From CAWCAW01 sp963714125 (GTDB lineage: Bacteria > Actinomycetota > Acidimicrobiia > Acidimicrobiales > UBA8190), in the NCBI GenBank assembly GCA_963714125.1, contig OY970234.1, forward strand, positions 310,001 to 374,000: DNA of 64,000 bases, written 5' to 3'. Positions 31,797 through 42,238 of this stretch are shown one piece after another. The translations under genes were made by a program, and so were the position numbers. The notes beneath the pieces were generated by a model. It saw only the letters and a list, made by a program, of their open reading frames with translations, searched no databases and was not told the DNA's origin. Each line of letters starts with the position of its first letter. The stretch's first letter is position 1.

Positions 31797-33728
31797 GTGA
31801 CGAACCTCGCTTCGAATGCCGCTTCCTACGGCGCATCCGACATCACTGTTCTGGAGGGTCTCGACCCGGTCCGAACGCGCCCCGGGATGTACATCGGCTC
31901 CACCGGTCCCACCGGGTTGCACCACCTGGTGTGGGAAGTCGTCGACAACTCGATCGACGAAGCCATGGCCGGGTTTTGCACCCGGATCGACGTCACCATT
32001 TTGGCTGACGGAGGATGTCGCGTCGTCGACAACGGCCGCGGCATTCCAACGGAGCCCAACGAGCAATACCCCGACATTTCGGCCGCCGAGCTTGTGCTCA
32101 CCACGCTGCACGCCGGCGGCAAGTTCGGCGGATCGGGCTACAAAGTCTCCGGCGGCCTCCACGGCGTAGGGGTGTCGGTCGTCAACGCCCTCTCCGTTCG
32201 CCTGGTGCTCGAGATCGACCGTGAAGACAAGCACCACGTCGTCGAATTCATCAACGGGGGTGAGAGAAAAGCGCCGCTCAAGGTCACTGGCCCCGCCCCC
32301 CGGGGCCGGACGGGCACCACGGTGTCGTTCTGGCCTGACCCCAAGATCTTCGAAGAGATCGAATTCCGGGCGCAGACCATTCTTGAGCGTCTCCAGATCA
32401 TGGCGTTCTTGAACAAAGGCCTCGAGATCCGCTTTGCCGACGAGCGCCCCGACCGTGAGCAGCAGATCACGTACCGCTATTCCGGGGGGATTGTCGACTA
32501 CGTCAAGCACCTCAACGCGGCCAAGGAATCGCTGTTTCGCAAGGTGTGCTCGTTCTCGCAGTCAGAAGAAGAACAAGAAGTCGAGGTGGCGTTGCAGTGG
32601 AACTCCGGGTTCCATGAGTCGATCCACTCCTTTGCCAACGGCATTTCCACCATTGAAGGCGGCATGCATGAGGAAGGCTTCAAGAAGGCGCTGACCAACG
32701 TCGTGAACCGCTACGCGCGCGGCAAGGGAAACCTCAAAGAAAAAGAGGACAACTTCCAAGGCGAGGACATCCGCGAGGGCCTGACCGCCATCATCTCGGT
32801 GCGCATGCGCGAGCCGCAGTTCGAGGGTCAAACCAAAGCGAAGCTCGGCAACGTGTCGGTGCGCTCGATGGTGGAGCGGGCCACCAACGAAAAGCTCAGC
32901 GAATGGTTGGAAGAGAACCCGCGCGAAGCCAATCAAATCGTGCAGAAGTCGACGCTGGCGCAGCGGGCCCGAGTCGCGGCGCGCACAGCGCGCGACCTGA
33001 CCCGCCGCAAGTCCGCGCTCGATGGTGCCGGCCTGCCGGGCAAGCTTGTCGACTGCTCGTCACGCGAGCCGCGCGACAGCGAACTGTTCATCGTCGAAGG
33101 CAACTCCGCCGGTGGGTCGGCGAAAGACGCCCGCGATCCTCGGACGCAGGCCATCTTGCCCATCCGGGGAAAGATCTTGAACGTCGAGCGGGCCCGCATC
33201 GACAAGATGCTCAAAAACGTCGAGATCCAGGCCCTGATCTCTGCCATCGGAGCCGGTTTGGCCGACGATTTCGACGTGGCCAAGATCAGGTACCACAAGG
33301 TGATCATCCTGGCCGACGCCGACGTGGATGGGTCCCACATTCGGACCTTGTTGCTCACATTCTTCTTCCGCCAGATGAAGCCTCTCGTCGAAGGTGGCTT
33401 CGTGTACGTGGCCCAACCGCCGCTGTATTCGACGCTGGTCGGCAAGGAAAAGATGTATTTGAAAGACGACGCCGCTCGGGGCCGGTTCTTGGAGGAGCAC
33501 GGCAACCACAAGGCCGAGTTCCAACGCCTCAAGGGTCTGGGGGAGATGGACTTCTCCGAATTGCGCGACACCACCATGGATCGCGTGCGCAGGTCGCTGC
33601 TTCAGGTGACCGTCGAGGAAGCCGCACTCGCCGATCAGGTGTGCTCGGTACTCATGGGCGACGACGTCGAGTTGCGCCGGTCGTTCATTCAGAAAAACGC
33701 AAAGGACGTGCGCTTCCTCGACTTCTGA
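31797..33728 (+). CDS. gyrB: DNA gyrase subunit B
   Basis: 643-aa ATPase subunit of gyrase. GHKL ATP site: VWEVVDNSIDEAMAGFC, ILADGGCRVVDNGRGIPTE, GGKFGGSGYKVSGGLHGVGVSVVNALS. Transducer: GMHEEGFKKALTNVVNRYARGKGNL and GEDIREGLTAIISVRM. Toprim: DSELFIVEGNSAGGSAKDARDPRTQAILPIRGKILNVERAR and ILADADVDGSHIRTLLLTFFFRQM. The C-terminal region ends QKNAKDVRFLDF. The GTG at 31797 is the likely start. The 214-bp spacer before it contains a TACAAT hexamer at 31662-31667, a plausible -10 box for gyrBA. Confidence 0.97.
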   Translation: MTNLASNAASYGASDITVLEGLDPVRTRPGMYIGSTGPTGLHHLVWEVVDNSIDEAMAGFCTRIDVTILADGGCRVVDNGRGIPTEPNEQYPDISAAELVLTTLHAGGKFGGSGYKVSGGLHGVGVSVVNALSVRLVLEIDREDKHHVVEFINGGERKAPLKVTGPAPRGRTGTTVSFWPDPKIFEEIEFRAQTILERLQIMAFLNKGLEIRFADERPDREQQITYRYSGGIVDYVKHLNAAKESLFRKVCSFSQSEEEQEVEVALQWNSGFHESIHSFANGISTIEGGMHEEGFKKALTNVVNRYARGKGNLKEKEDNFQGEDIREGLTAIISVRMREPQFEGQTKAKLGNVSVRSMVERATNEKLSEWLEENPREANQIVQKSTLAQRARVAARTARDLTRRKSALDGAGLPGKLVDCSSREPRDSELFIVEGNSAGGSAKDARDPRTQAILPIRGKILNVERARIDKMLKNVEIQALISAIGAGLADDFDVAKIRYHKVIILADADVDGSHIRTLLLTFFFRQMKPLVEGGFVYVAQPPLYSTLVGKEKMYLKDDAARGRFLEEHGNHKAEFQRLKGLGEMDFSELRDTTMDRVRRSLLQVTVEEAALADQVCSVLMGDDVELRRSFIQKNAKDVRFLDF

Positions 33729-33780
33729 GGAGGATGCCCGGCCCGGCTATGGCCGGATACCAGGAGGAAACGAGCAACAC

Positions 33781-36288
<2,508 letters not shown>

Positions 36289-36343
36289 GCCCGTCGGGGC
36301 GGGCTCCCAGTCGCGGGTGCTGGTGTAGCCTCGCTATCCGCTC

Positions 36344-36383
36344 GGGGCTATAGCTCAGTTGGTTAGAGCGCAGCACTGATAAT
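36344..36383 (+). pseudogene. 5' fragment of tRNA-Ile(GAT), left end of an integrated island
   Basis: 40 nt that match the first 40 nt of the intact tRNA-Ile(GAT) at 41578-41651 except two adjacent D-loop bases (TT here, CC there). The match covers the acceptor 5' strand, D arm and 5' half of the anticodon arm through the anticodon, then stops; the following sequence cannot complete the T arm or acceptor stem. It lies 56 bp after gyrA, where tRNA-Ile normally stands in actinomycetes, so it is probably the original gene split by integration. Confidence 0.85.
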
Positions 36384-36578
36384 TTGACCCAGACGGTATT
36401 TCTGGACGGCACCGGACGGCGAACAACGGTCTGAGCGGCAAAGTTGTAGGCAGATCAAGACGCCCGCCGGCAGCAGGTGACCCCATTTGTAGGGCAAGTT
36501 GTAGGGCAAAGTGGGCCGTGCAATTGTCCAGTCACTTGAGCCCTAGAGCGCGTGTGGACCACCGGCGGCAACGCCGTC
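36384..36578. repeat. Island left end with tandem TTGTAGGGCAAG repeats
   Basis: No gene is seen. Two 12-bp units TTGTAGGGCAAG/A are adjacent at 36487-36498 and 36499-36510, and a degenerate copy (TTGTAGGCA) is at 36444-36452. The same core returns at the other end of the island as a hairpin (41507-41537). Their position at both ends of a tRNA-flanked segment suits arm-type integrase binding sites. Confidence 0.6.
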
Positions 36579-37102
36579 TCAGAGCTGGATTCCGAATTCG
36601 ATAACCCGGGCCTGGCACGCGTGGAGTGAAGGTGCGGGCGCACCAGGCCAAACAAGACTGCGTATCGTCCTGTCGTAAGCGTCCCGTACCGCCTTCGTCG
36701 GAGGGTCCTTGAAGGCGGGACTGGCGGCGAATCCGCCCGCCGGTCGTTCAGCCGTTCGGTAGTCAGCCGCCTGCGAGTAGGTGGCGATATCTCGGGCCCG
36801 CACGCCGGACGTCCTCGGTCGCAAGCTCGGCCAGAAGTTTTGAATCTCGGAGGAGACACCATACGTCGTAGTAGTGCCGGACCGTCGCCGTCCTGCGCCC
36901 CACCGCTGCACCGCCATCACGGGTGTGCGCTTCGTGCAGGATGACGAGCCTCTCGACCAGAGTCCGGCACGGCGCGACGACCTTGATGTGAAACGCTGCC
37001 AGCTCGTCGAACTCGCTTTTCGGGGGAGCACCCTTCATCTGGTCCCACTTCTCCGACAGGATGGACCTCAGCTCGGCCGTGACATGGGGAGAAACGCGCC
37101 AC
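36579..37102 (-). pseudogene. AbiEii-type nucleotidyltransferase toxin, truncated and frameshifted
   Basis: Reading from about 37100 leftwards, one frame gives LAAFHIKVVAPCRTLVERLVILHEAH and then RHYYDVWCLLRDSKLLAELATEDVRR, the C-terminal half of AbiEii/AbiGii toxins. Near 36791-36805 the match moves to another frame (ARDIATYSQAADYRTAERPAGGFAASPAFKDPP) and continues to the stop at 36579. The N-terminal nucleotidyltransferase domain with its KGGT motif is absent altogether. The toxin is therefore dead. The intact antitoxin gene lies directly upstream, with no gap. Confidence 0.75.
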
Positions 37103-37702
37103 TCAGATCGCCAGGTCAGACTTCAGGCGATACCAAGCGTCGCGGAGCGCCCGTCGGTGAGCGGCTTCGACCTCCTTGGTCACTGCCGACGGGCGGATAC
37201 TGCTGTCGGAGATGGGTTCGCGGGCGCGCTCGACCAAGTCGTCCCACGACGACTCAACGGTGAGGGGCCAGTCCCGAAGGACCTCGAGCAGTGCCACCTC
37301 GGCGGGCTTGAGACGAAACTCTCGTCGTGAGGGGTGACGTCGAGTGAACGTGACGCCAGCCGGAGGCGTCGGAAGCCATCCGGGAACGGCGACCTCGATG
37401 GTCGCCGGGACCTGGGTGGTGAGCCCGAGCATGGCCGCGGCCGAGAATCCGGCCGGTCCGGTGCCGGGCCCGCCAACATGCAGTGCTACATCGAGGGGGT
37501 GAGGCCGGCCCATGCCCAACGTCGTCTTGGGGCCTTTCCAGTAGAGACCTTTCCGAACATGAGCCAGTTCGCCTTTTGCGGCCAGCCGGCTCAATTCGCA
37601 CTCGATCGCTCGGCTCGACCCGCTGAAGTCGCTGGATCCGATGAACGAGCGCGTCGGTTTGCGGGCCACCGTGGCTCTGACGGTTCTAGCTACAGAGTCC
37701 AT
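37103..37702 (-). CDS. AbiEi-type antitoxin (DUF6088-like transcriptional regulator)
   Basis: 199-aa protein. The N-terminal winged helix is seen in SVARTVRATVARKPTRSFIGSSDFSGSSRAIECELSRLAAKGELAHVRKGLYWKG, the AbiEi/DUF6088 pattern. The C-terminal part, PAGFSAAAMLGLTTQVPATIEVAVPG and FTRRHPSRREFRLKPAEVALLEVLRDW, is typical of the antitoxin's second domain. In type IV AbiE systems this protein represses the operon and counteracts the toxin. The ATG at 37702 fits the family start. Its toxin partner downstream is broken, so it may persist only as a regulator. Conservation of its frame suggests recent decay or continued use. Confidence 0.75.
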   Translation of the reverse strand: MDSVARTVRATVARKPTRSFIGSSDFSGSSRAIECELSRLAAKGELAHVRKGLYWKGPKTTLGMGRPHPLDVALHVGGPGTGPAGFSAAAMLGLTTQVPATIEVAVPGWLPTPPAGVTFTRRHPSRREFRLKPAEVALLEVLRDWPLTVESSWDDLVERAREPISDSSIRPSAVTKEVEAAHRRALRDAWYRLKSDLAI

Positions 37703-38407
37703 GAGAGGTAATTGTTCTGACTTCCTCTCGGAACGCAACCTGCGCCTCCACCGGGAGGAGGAAGCGAGGCACGACCGGTCTCGCACTGGGAGGGCTCGGC
37801 GGCTCCCGCCTCATCTGGCTGCTTGCCGGGCCACTCTGTCTCCTGGCCGCTCTCGGCAGCGCTCCGCCAGTCGCACACGCTGGATGAGTGAGTAGGAGAT
37901 CGGCGTCGGTCGTCGAGCGGCTACAGATCAGCACTCTGGATCTCTGTAGGTGGCACATTTCCCCAGTTCAGTGCCACAATCCTGTCCAGTCGAGAGGCTT
38001 GAGGGGGCTCCTACCGGCTACGTGATCGTACGGCCTGTGCCCGTCGTGACGCGGTGAGCAACTCTTCATCTTTGCAGGAGGGTCATTCTCCCTACGTAAA
38101 GCCACAATCAGGCCAATTCGAGGGCCTGGGAGTGAGCCAAAAGGGCTTCGAGCTGGAACGGGCTATGTCCCCTCCGGTCTCATCCGACGAGGCCGCCGGT
38201 CCGTGTCCCATCACCCGAAGCCCAGAAACCCGGTGTTCTTCGACTGGGCGTGGCTCCATTTCCTCTGGAATCTCTCAGAGCATTCAACTTACCCACCCCT
38301 ATCTCTGCGGTTGGTCATCACTCAACCGTTTCGTCCAATGAGCCGATGCCTCGTCCAGGTTGCTCCCGGAGTGGGTGCCAATCGAAGGATCGAGGTTGGG
38401 GGGCAGG
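37703..38407. other. Non-coding stretch of the island with two hairpins
   Basis: 705 bp in which I see no convincing gene: short frames exist but show no domain, no ribosome-binding site and poor codon bias. Two adjacent inverted repeats lie at 37921-37949 (CTACAGA/TCTGTAG) and 37950-37977 (GTGGCAC/GTGCCAC), about 220-275 bp before the antitoxin start. AbiEi antitoxins bind inverted repeats in their own promoter, so these are candidates, though farther away than usual. The region is somewhat less GC-biased than the flanks. Confidence 0.5.
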
Positions 38408-40552
38408 ATGGCGACGATCCGCCAGAGGCGCAGAGACGGTGGTGCTGACGACCGATGGCACGGTCGTCCCGTCCTGTCCGCCCTCGTCAGGCTGGCCGTC
38501 TTCATTGTGCCCATCATCCTGTCCATCGTGGCGGCGACGATCACGGCTCATCTCCTTCCCCGGCCGCGTGCCAGCAGCTGGTTGGTGGGATGGTGGGTAA
38601 CCGTTCTGGCCGTGCCCACGGTCGTGCTGATGGCCACCGACCGCCTGGCCCGACGGGCGTTGCCGCTGGCGGTTCTGCTCAAGATGACCATGGTTTTCCC
38701 CGACCGGGCCCCTAAGCGCCTAGCCGTGGCCCGAAAGGCGGGGAGCACTCGGGACCTCGCCCGTCGGGTGGAGGAGGCGAGGACTCAGGGAATCGAGGAC
38801 GAGCCCGTTGTGGCCGCCGAGAAGATCCTCTCCCTCGCCGGGACCCTCAATGCCCATGATCGCCTCACCCGGGGCCACGGCGAAAGGGTGCGGGCCTACA
38901 CCGACCTCATCGCCGACGAACTCGATCTGCCAAGCGCAGACCGGGACCGCCTGCGTTGGTCGGCACTTCTCCACGACATCGGCAAGCTGGCCGTTCACCC
39001 GCACATCTTGAACAAGCCGGACAAGCTTGATGACGACGAGTGGATGGCCATGAAGAACCATCCCCTCGAAGGGGCCAAGCTCACCGCACCTCTGGCTAGT
39101 TGGCTAGGGCAGTGGGCCAGCACCGTCGCCGAGCACCACGAGAGGTACGACGGCGCTGGCTACCCCTACGGGTTGGCGGGGGAAGAGATCTCGCTCGGGG
39201 GCCGGATCGTGGCTGTGGCCGACTGTTACGACACCATGACGAGCGTCCGAAGCTACAAGCGGCCGATGACCCCGGAGGGGGCCCGCGCCGAACTGGCCGC
39301 CTGTGCCGGTTCCCAGTTCGATCCCCACGTCGTGCGGGCCTTCCTCGATGTCTCCATCGGGCATCTGCGCCCGGCCGCCGGACCCCTAGCCTGGTTGGGC
39401 TCGGTCCCGTTCGTCGACAGCATCCCCCGGCTCGGGCAAGCGGTGTCGGCTCTCGGTCGAGTCGGTGCCGCGTCCGTCGTCGTCGCCGGGGCCGTCACCG
39501 CGGGAACCTTGCAGAGCACGGCCCAAGCGACCGCCCTGCCCCATGTTCGTCGCATGCTTGTTCCGAAGAGCTCGGGGAATGTGCAGTCAGGAGGGGAAGT
39601 GACGGAGAACGGCGCCGGGGGCCCGTCTGCCGCGCGCGCCACGCTGCAGTCGGGATCGACGAACACGGGGGGAGTCACGGGGCCGAAGCAATCGACGGTC
39701 GCCGCCCATCCGAGCGGATCTGGGAAAGGTGGCTCTGATAGCGCGGCTACTACCAGCACGGTCGCCACAACCGTTACTACCACCGTCGCGACGACCGTCC
39801 CAGGAGCATCACCGACGGCCCCGGGGGCTCCAAAGGGGGTGACCGCCATGGCCGGGAGCGGCGAAGCTACGGTCTCATGGTCCGCCCCGGGCGACGGAGG
39901 ATCTTCCATAACTTCGTACTCCGTGACGCCCTATATCGGCAGCATGGCCCAGGCCCCGCACACCTTCGCGTCGTCGGCCACATCGCAAACCATTGCCGGA
40001 CTGACCAACGGCACTGCCTATGCCTTTACAGTCACCGCTACCAACAAAGCCGGAACGAGCCCCGCCTCGACGCCCTCAGCCCCAGTCACCCCGGTCGTGC
40101 CATCGGCGCTGCGCATCGTGAACGGCACGGGCACACCTGGTAAGCCCGATCTGGGTGACCAGGTCATCGTGACCTACTCCACCCCTCCGGCCGCCAGCTC
40201 GTTCTGCTCATTGTGGACCACGTCGTCGCACCCGGACCTCAGCGGCTCGAATGTCTACGCCGCCATTGAGGCGTATGCATCGTTCGACTCTTTCGCTGTG
40301 TTTGACACGGCATGCGCAGGAAATTTCAACTTTGGTTGGATCAATCTGGGCCAACTCGGGTACTGCACAGGAACCGTCGAATTCACCGACGCCACCATCC
40401 ACTGGGATGGCGCCAACACACTGACCATTACCCTGGGCAGTCCTGATGGCGGTACTTCCGTAGTGAGTGCACCCAGCATCGCCACCTACAACCCCGCCCC
40501 GGCCCTCGGGTTTTCCGGAACAATCAACAGCCCGAGCGAGGTGCAATTCTAG
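38408..40552 (+). CDS. Membrane HD-GYP phosphodiesterase-like protein with extracellular FN3 region
   Basis: 714 aa. Two membrane helices (about residues 22-48 and 56-74) precede a cytoplasmic HD-GYP domain (about 136-320): RGHGERVRAYTDLIADELDLP, the HD pair in ALLHDIGKLAVHPHILNKPDKLDDDEW, and HHERYDGAGYPYGLAGEEISLGGRIVAVADCYDTM with the GYP motif. HD-GYP domains hydrolyse cyclic di-GMP. A third hydrophobic segment near 355-375 is followed by a serine/threonine/glycine linker, a fibronectin type III domain (about 468-562) and a ~150-aa beta-rich module with four cysteines. The ATG at 38408 follows a G-rich site. It is the only large intact gene of the island. Confidence 0.85.
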   Translation: MATIRQRRRDGGADDRWHGRPVLSALVRLAVFIVPIILSIVAATITAHLLPRPRASSWLVGWWVTVLAVPTVVLMATDRLARRALPLAVLLKMTMVFPDRAPKRLAVARKAGSTRDLARRVEEARTQGIEDEPVVAAEKILSLAGTLNAHDRLTRGHGERVRAYTDLIADELDLPSADRDRLRWSALLHDIGKLAVHPHILNKPDKLDDDEWMAMKNHPLEGAKLTAPLASWLGQWASTVAEHHERYDGAGYPYGLAGEEISLGGRIVAVADCYDTMTSVRSYKRPMTPEGARAELAACAGSQFDPHVVRAFLDVSIGHLRPAAGPLAWLGSVPFVDSIPRLGQAVSALGRVGAASVVVAGAVTAGTLQSTAQATALPHVRRMLVPKSSGNVQSGGEVTENGAGGPSAARATLQSGSTNTGGVTGPKQSTVAAHPSGSGKGGSDSAATTSTVATTVTTTVATTVPGASPTAPGAPKGVTAMAGSGEATVSWSAPGDGGSSITSYSVTPYIGSMAQAPHTFASSATSQTIAGLTNGTAYAFTVTATNKAGTSPASTPSAPVTPVVPSALRIVNGTGTPGKPDLGDQVIVTYSTPPAASSFCSLWTTSSHPDLSGSNVYAAIEAYASFDSFAVFDTACAGNFNFGWINLGQLGYCTGTVEFTDATIHWDGANTLTITLGSPDGGTSVVSAPSIATYNPAPALGFSGTINSPSEVQF

Positions 40553-40649
40553 TGGATCGTCGGATTCGTTCGAGCGCTGCTGAAGATCGCAGGCCTGGGA
40601 TTCTCTTACCGCTCGCCGCTCGTGTCACGCCTCTGACCTTGGGGAACAA

Positions 40650-40832
40650 TCACCCTGCCCATGCGGTCGGCGAGGGGCTGTGGCTTCGCAGCGAGCCGAG
40701 GGTGTAACCGCCTCCGTGCAGGTAAGGCAGTGGAGGACCCGAACTCGCGTCGGGCGCGGTGGGCCAGTGCGCCGTGACGCCGTCGGCGCCTATTCCGGTG
40801 ACTGTCACACGAACTAGTCGGGTGGGAGCCAT
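40650..40832 (-). pseudogene. Remnant of an alpha/beta hydrolase (HSL-type esterase)
   Basis: A short minus-strand frame reads PPLPYLHGGGYTLGSLRSHSP. This is the oxyanion-hole HGGG motif of hormone-sensitive-lipase-type esterases with its usual context. After SHSP the match shifts to another frame (LADRMGRVIVP), and the catalytic GDSAG region is absent. It is clearly a broken fragment. Confidence 0.55.
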
Positions 40833-41171
40833 CCGGTCCGGGACTGATCGTCGTCCTCAATGAGGGCCACTACTTCGCCTGACTTTCCGGCCAGTCTCCA
40901 ACCGGCCGTGCCCGTGGTTACTGCCGGATCACCGACGTGCTTGCTCCAGTTGGCCTGCTCATAAGCGGCGTTCTGGATACCCCGGCAGCAACGCTGTCCG
41001 TGCTTTCGTATGGTACTGGGGACACTCTCACCAAGCACGTGTTGAACCGATGTCGTCGCAACTTCGATGAAGTGTCAACGTTCGCCCTGCGCCCACTTGG
41101 CGGAGGAAGCGGCAGTAGTCGGTCCTGACAAACTCCTCGACGAGCGCCCCAAGGCGTAGCGTGGACACTGG

Positions 41172-41270
41172 TCAGATAAAGCAGTCCTCGATGAGGCCGC
41201 GATGGGTGGGCTTCCAGCCCAGGAGTTCCTGGGTGATGGCGCTCGAGGCGGGCATGTCGGTGCTGAGAAG
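41172..41270 (-). pseudogene. Remnant of an NAD-dependent epimerase C-terminus
   Basis: The last ~29 codons before the stop at 41172 read LSTDMPASSAITQELLGWKPTHRGLIEDC, matching the C-terminal end of extended short-chain dehydrogenase/epimerases (pattern PASSxLTQELLGWxPTHPGL). No upstream Rossmann part is present in any frame nearby, so only a fragment remains. Confidence 0.5.
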
Positions 41271-41506
41271 GTTGGCACGGGAACCACGGACGGCGGTCGT
41301 CACTGGTCCGCACCTATTCCGTGGTCGCGTTTGCAATGCGCGTCGAGTCTGGTGACAACGGGCTGGGTGGGACCTGACGTCGTGCTTCTCTGAACTCACC
41401 AGTTCGAGCCCGCCTGAGTTGGTCGAGAATGATCACGGGCAACTCAAGCACCCCAGCCTCCGTTCGTGCGTTGTCCCGGTACGCCTGTATCGTAGAGTCC
41501 TCGTTG

Positions 41507-41537
41507 CCTTGCCCTACAGCGCAGTTGTAGGGCAAGG
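41507..41537. repeat. Perfect 12-bp inverted repeat carrying the TTGTAGGGCAAG element
   Basis: Arms CCTTGCCCTACA (41507-41518) and TGTAGGGCAAGG (41526-41537) enclose a 7-base loop. The arm equals the tandem unit found at the left end of the island (36487-36510). It stands 40 bp before the intact tRNA-Ile. It could be a terminator, but shared sequence with the other end favours an integrase-binding or end-recognition role. Confidence 0.6.
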
Positions 41538-41577
41538 ATCAGTGGCCAGACCGCAAAAAGTGGGTCTGACCAGGTAC

Positions 41578-41651
41578 GGGGCTATAGCTCAGCCGGTTAG
41601 AGCGCAGCACTGATAATGCTGAGGTCGCTGGTTCAAGTCCAGCTAGCCCCA
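41578..41651 (+). tRNA. tRNA-Ile (anticodon GAT)
   Basis: 74 nt that fold into a complete cloverleaf: acceptor GGGGCTA/TAGCCCC, D stem GCTC/GAGC, anticodon stem CAGCA/TGCTG with loop CTGATAA (anticodon GAT at the centre), a 5-nt variable loop, T stem GCTGG/CCAGC with loop TTCAAGT, discriminator A. The CCA end is not fully encoded (ACCG follows). A 40-nt copy of its 5' half lies 5.2 kb upstream after gyrA. Confidence 0.95.
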
Positions 41652-41654
41652 CCG

Positions 41655-42197
41655 ATGCACGAGAGTCAATGGATCAAGGCCAGGTCCCCGGAGTTCGCCG
41701 CCATCATCGAGCAGATCAAGAAGGCCACCCGGCTCTCGGCCAAGCTCAGCGAGTTCTGCATGGACGAATCCGAGGCCCTGAACAAGGCCTTCGAAGAATT
41801 GATCGGCAAGCCTGTGGGCGACCGCTTCACGCTCATCCCGCCTTTTCACGCCGATTATGGGCTGAACATCTCCATCGGACGGGCGGTGTTCATAGGCCAT
41901 GGATGCATGTTCACGGGCCACGGAACCATCGACATCGCCGACGAGGTGATGATCGCGGCGAAGACCAGCCTGGTCACCGCCGGCCATCCCGTTGATCCCG
42001 CTCAGCGGCGGCAGTACATCACGGTGGCACCCATCACCATCGAGACCAACGTGTGGATCGGGTCAGGTGCCACCGTGTTGCCCGGAGTGACCATCGGCGC
42101 CGATTCGGTGGTGGCGGCGGGGTCGGTGGTGTCGCGCGACGTACCCCCTGCGACTCTGGTGGCCGGCGTCCCGGCCCGGGTCGTCCGGCGCATCTGA
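41655..42197 (+). CDS. Sugar O-acetyltransferase (maltose acetyltransferase-like, LbH fold)
   Basis: 180-aa acetyl-CoA-dependent transferase. The N-terminal cap (FAAIIEQIKKATRLSAKLSEFCMDESEALNKAFEELIGKPVGDRFTLIPPFHADYGLNISIG) and the left-handed beta helix (VFIGHGCMFTGHGTIDIADEVMIAAKTSLVTAGHPVD with the catalytic histidine, then TIETNVWIGSGATVLPGVTIGADSVVAAGSVVSRDVPP) are those of the Maa/NodL/LacA group. The acceptor sugar is unknown. The ATG is only 3 bp past the tRNA-Ile discriminator base and has no ribosome-binding site of its own, so tRNA 3' processing would produce a nearly leaderless mRNA. Confidence 0.9.
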   Translation: MHESQWIKARSPEFAAIIEQIKKATRLSAKLSEFCMDESEALNKAFEELIGKPVGDRFTLIPPFHADYGLNISIGRAVFIGHGCMFTGHGTIDIADEVMIAAKTSLVTAGHPVDPAQRRQYITVAPITIETNVWIGSGATVLPGVTIGADSVVAAGSVVSRDVPPATLVAGVPARVVRRI

Positions 42198-42238
42198 ATA
42201 CTGCCACCGCCGCGGAGATCGATCCGAAACGCGGGGCA

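Larger units (their letters stand above)
40553..41577. other. Right part of the island: decaying gene remnants, no intact gene
   Basis: About 1 kb after the HD-GYP gene. It contains recognisable fragments of an alpha/beta hydrolase (40650-40832) and of an epimerase C-terminus (41172-41270), both minus strand and both broken, and then a strong hairpin at 41507-41537 before the tRNA. I find no integrase, transposase or other intact coding region. Confidence 0.55.

Noticed and set aside
36344..36383. Second functional tRNA-Ile
   Set aside because: Sequence after the anticodon cannot form a T arm or the 3' acceptor strand.
38054..38341. A 95-aa frame before the HD-GYP gene
   Set aside because: No ribosome-binding site, no recognisable motif, and atypical composition for this genome.
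36384..41577. Integrase or transposase in the island
   Set aside because: I searched both strands for tyrosine or serine recombinase and transposase motifs and saw none.
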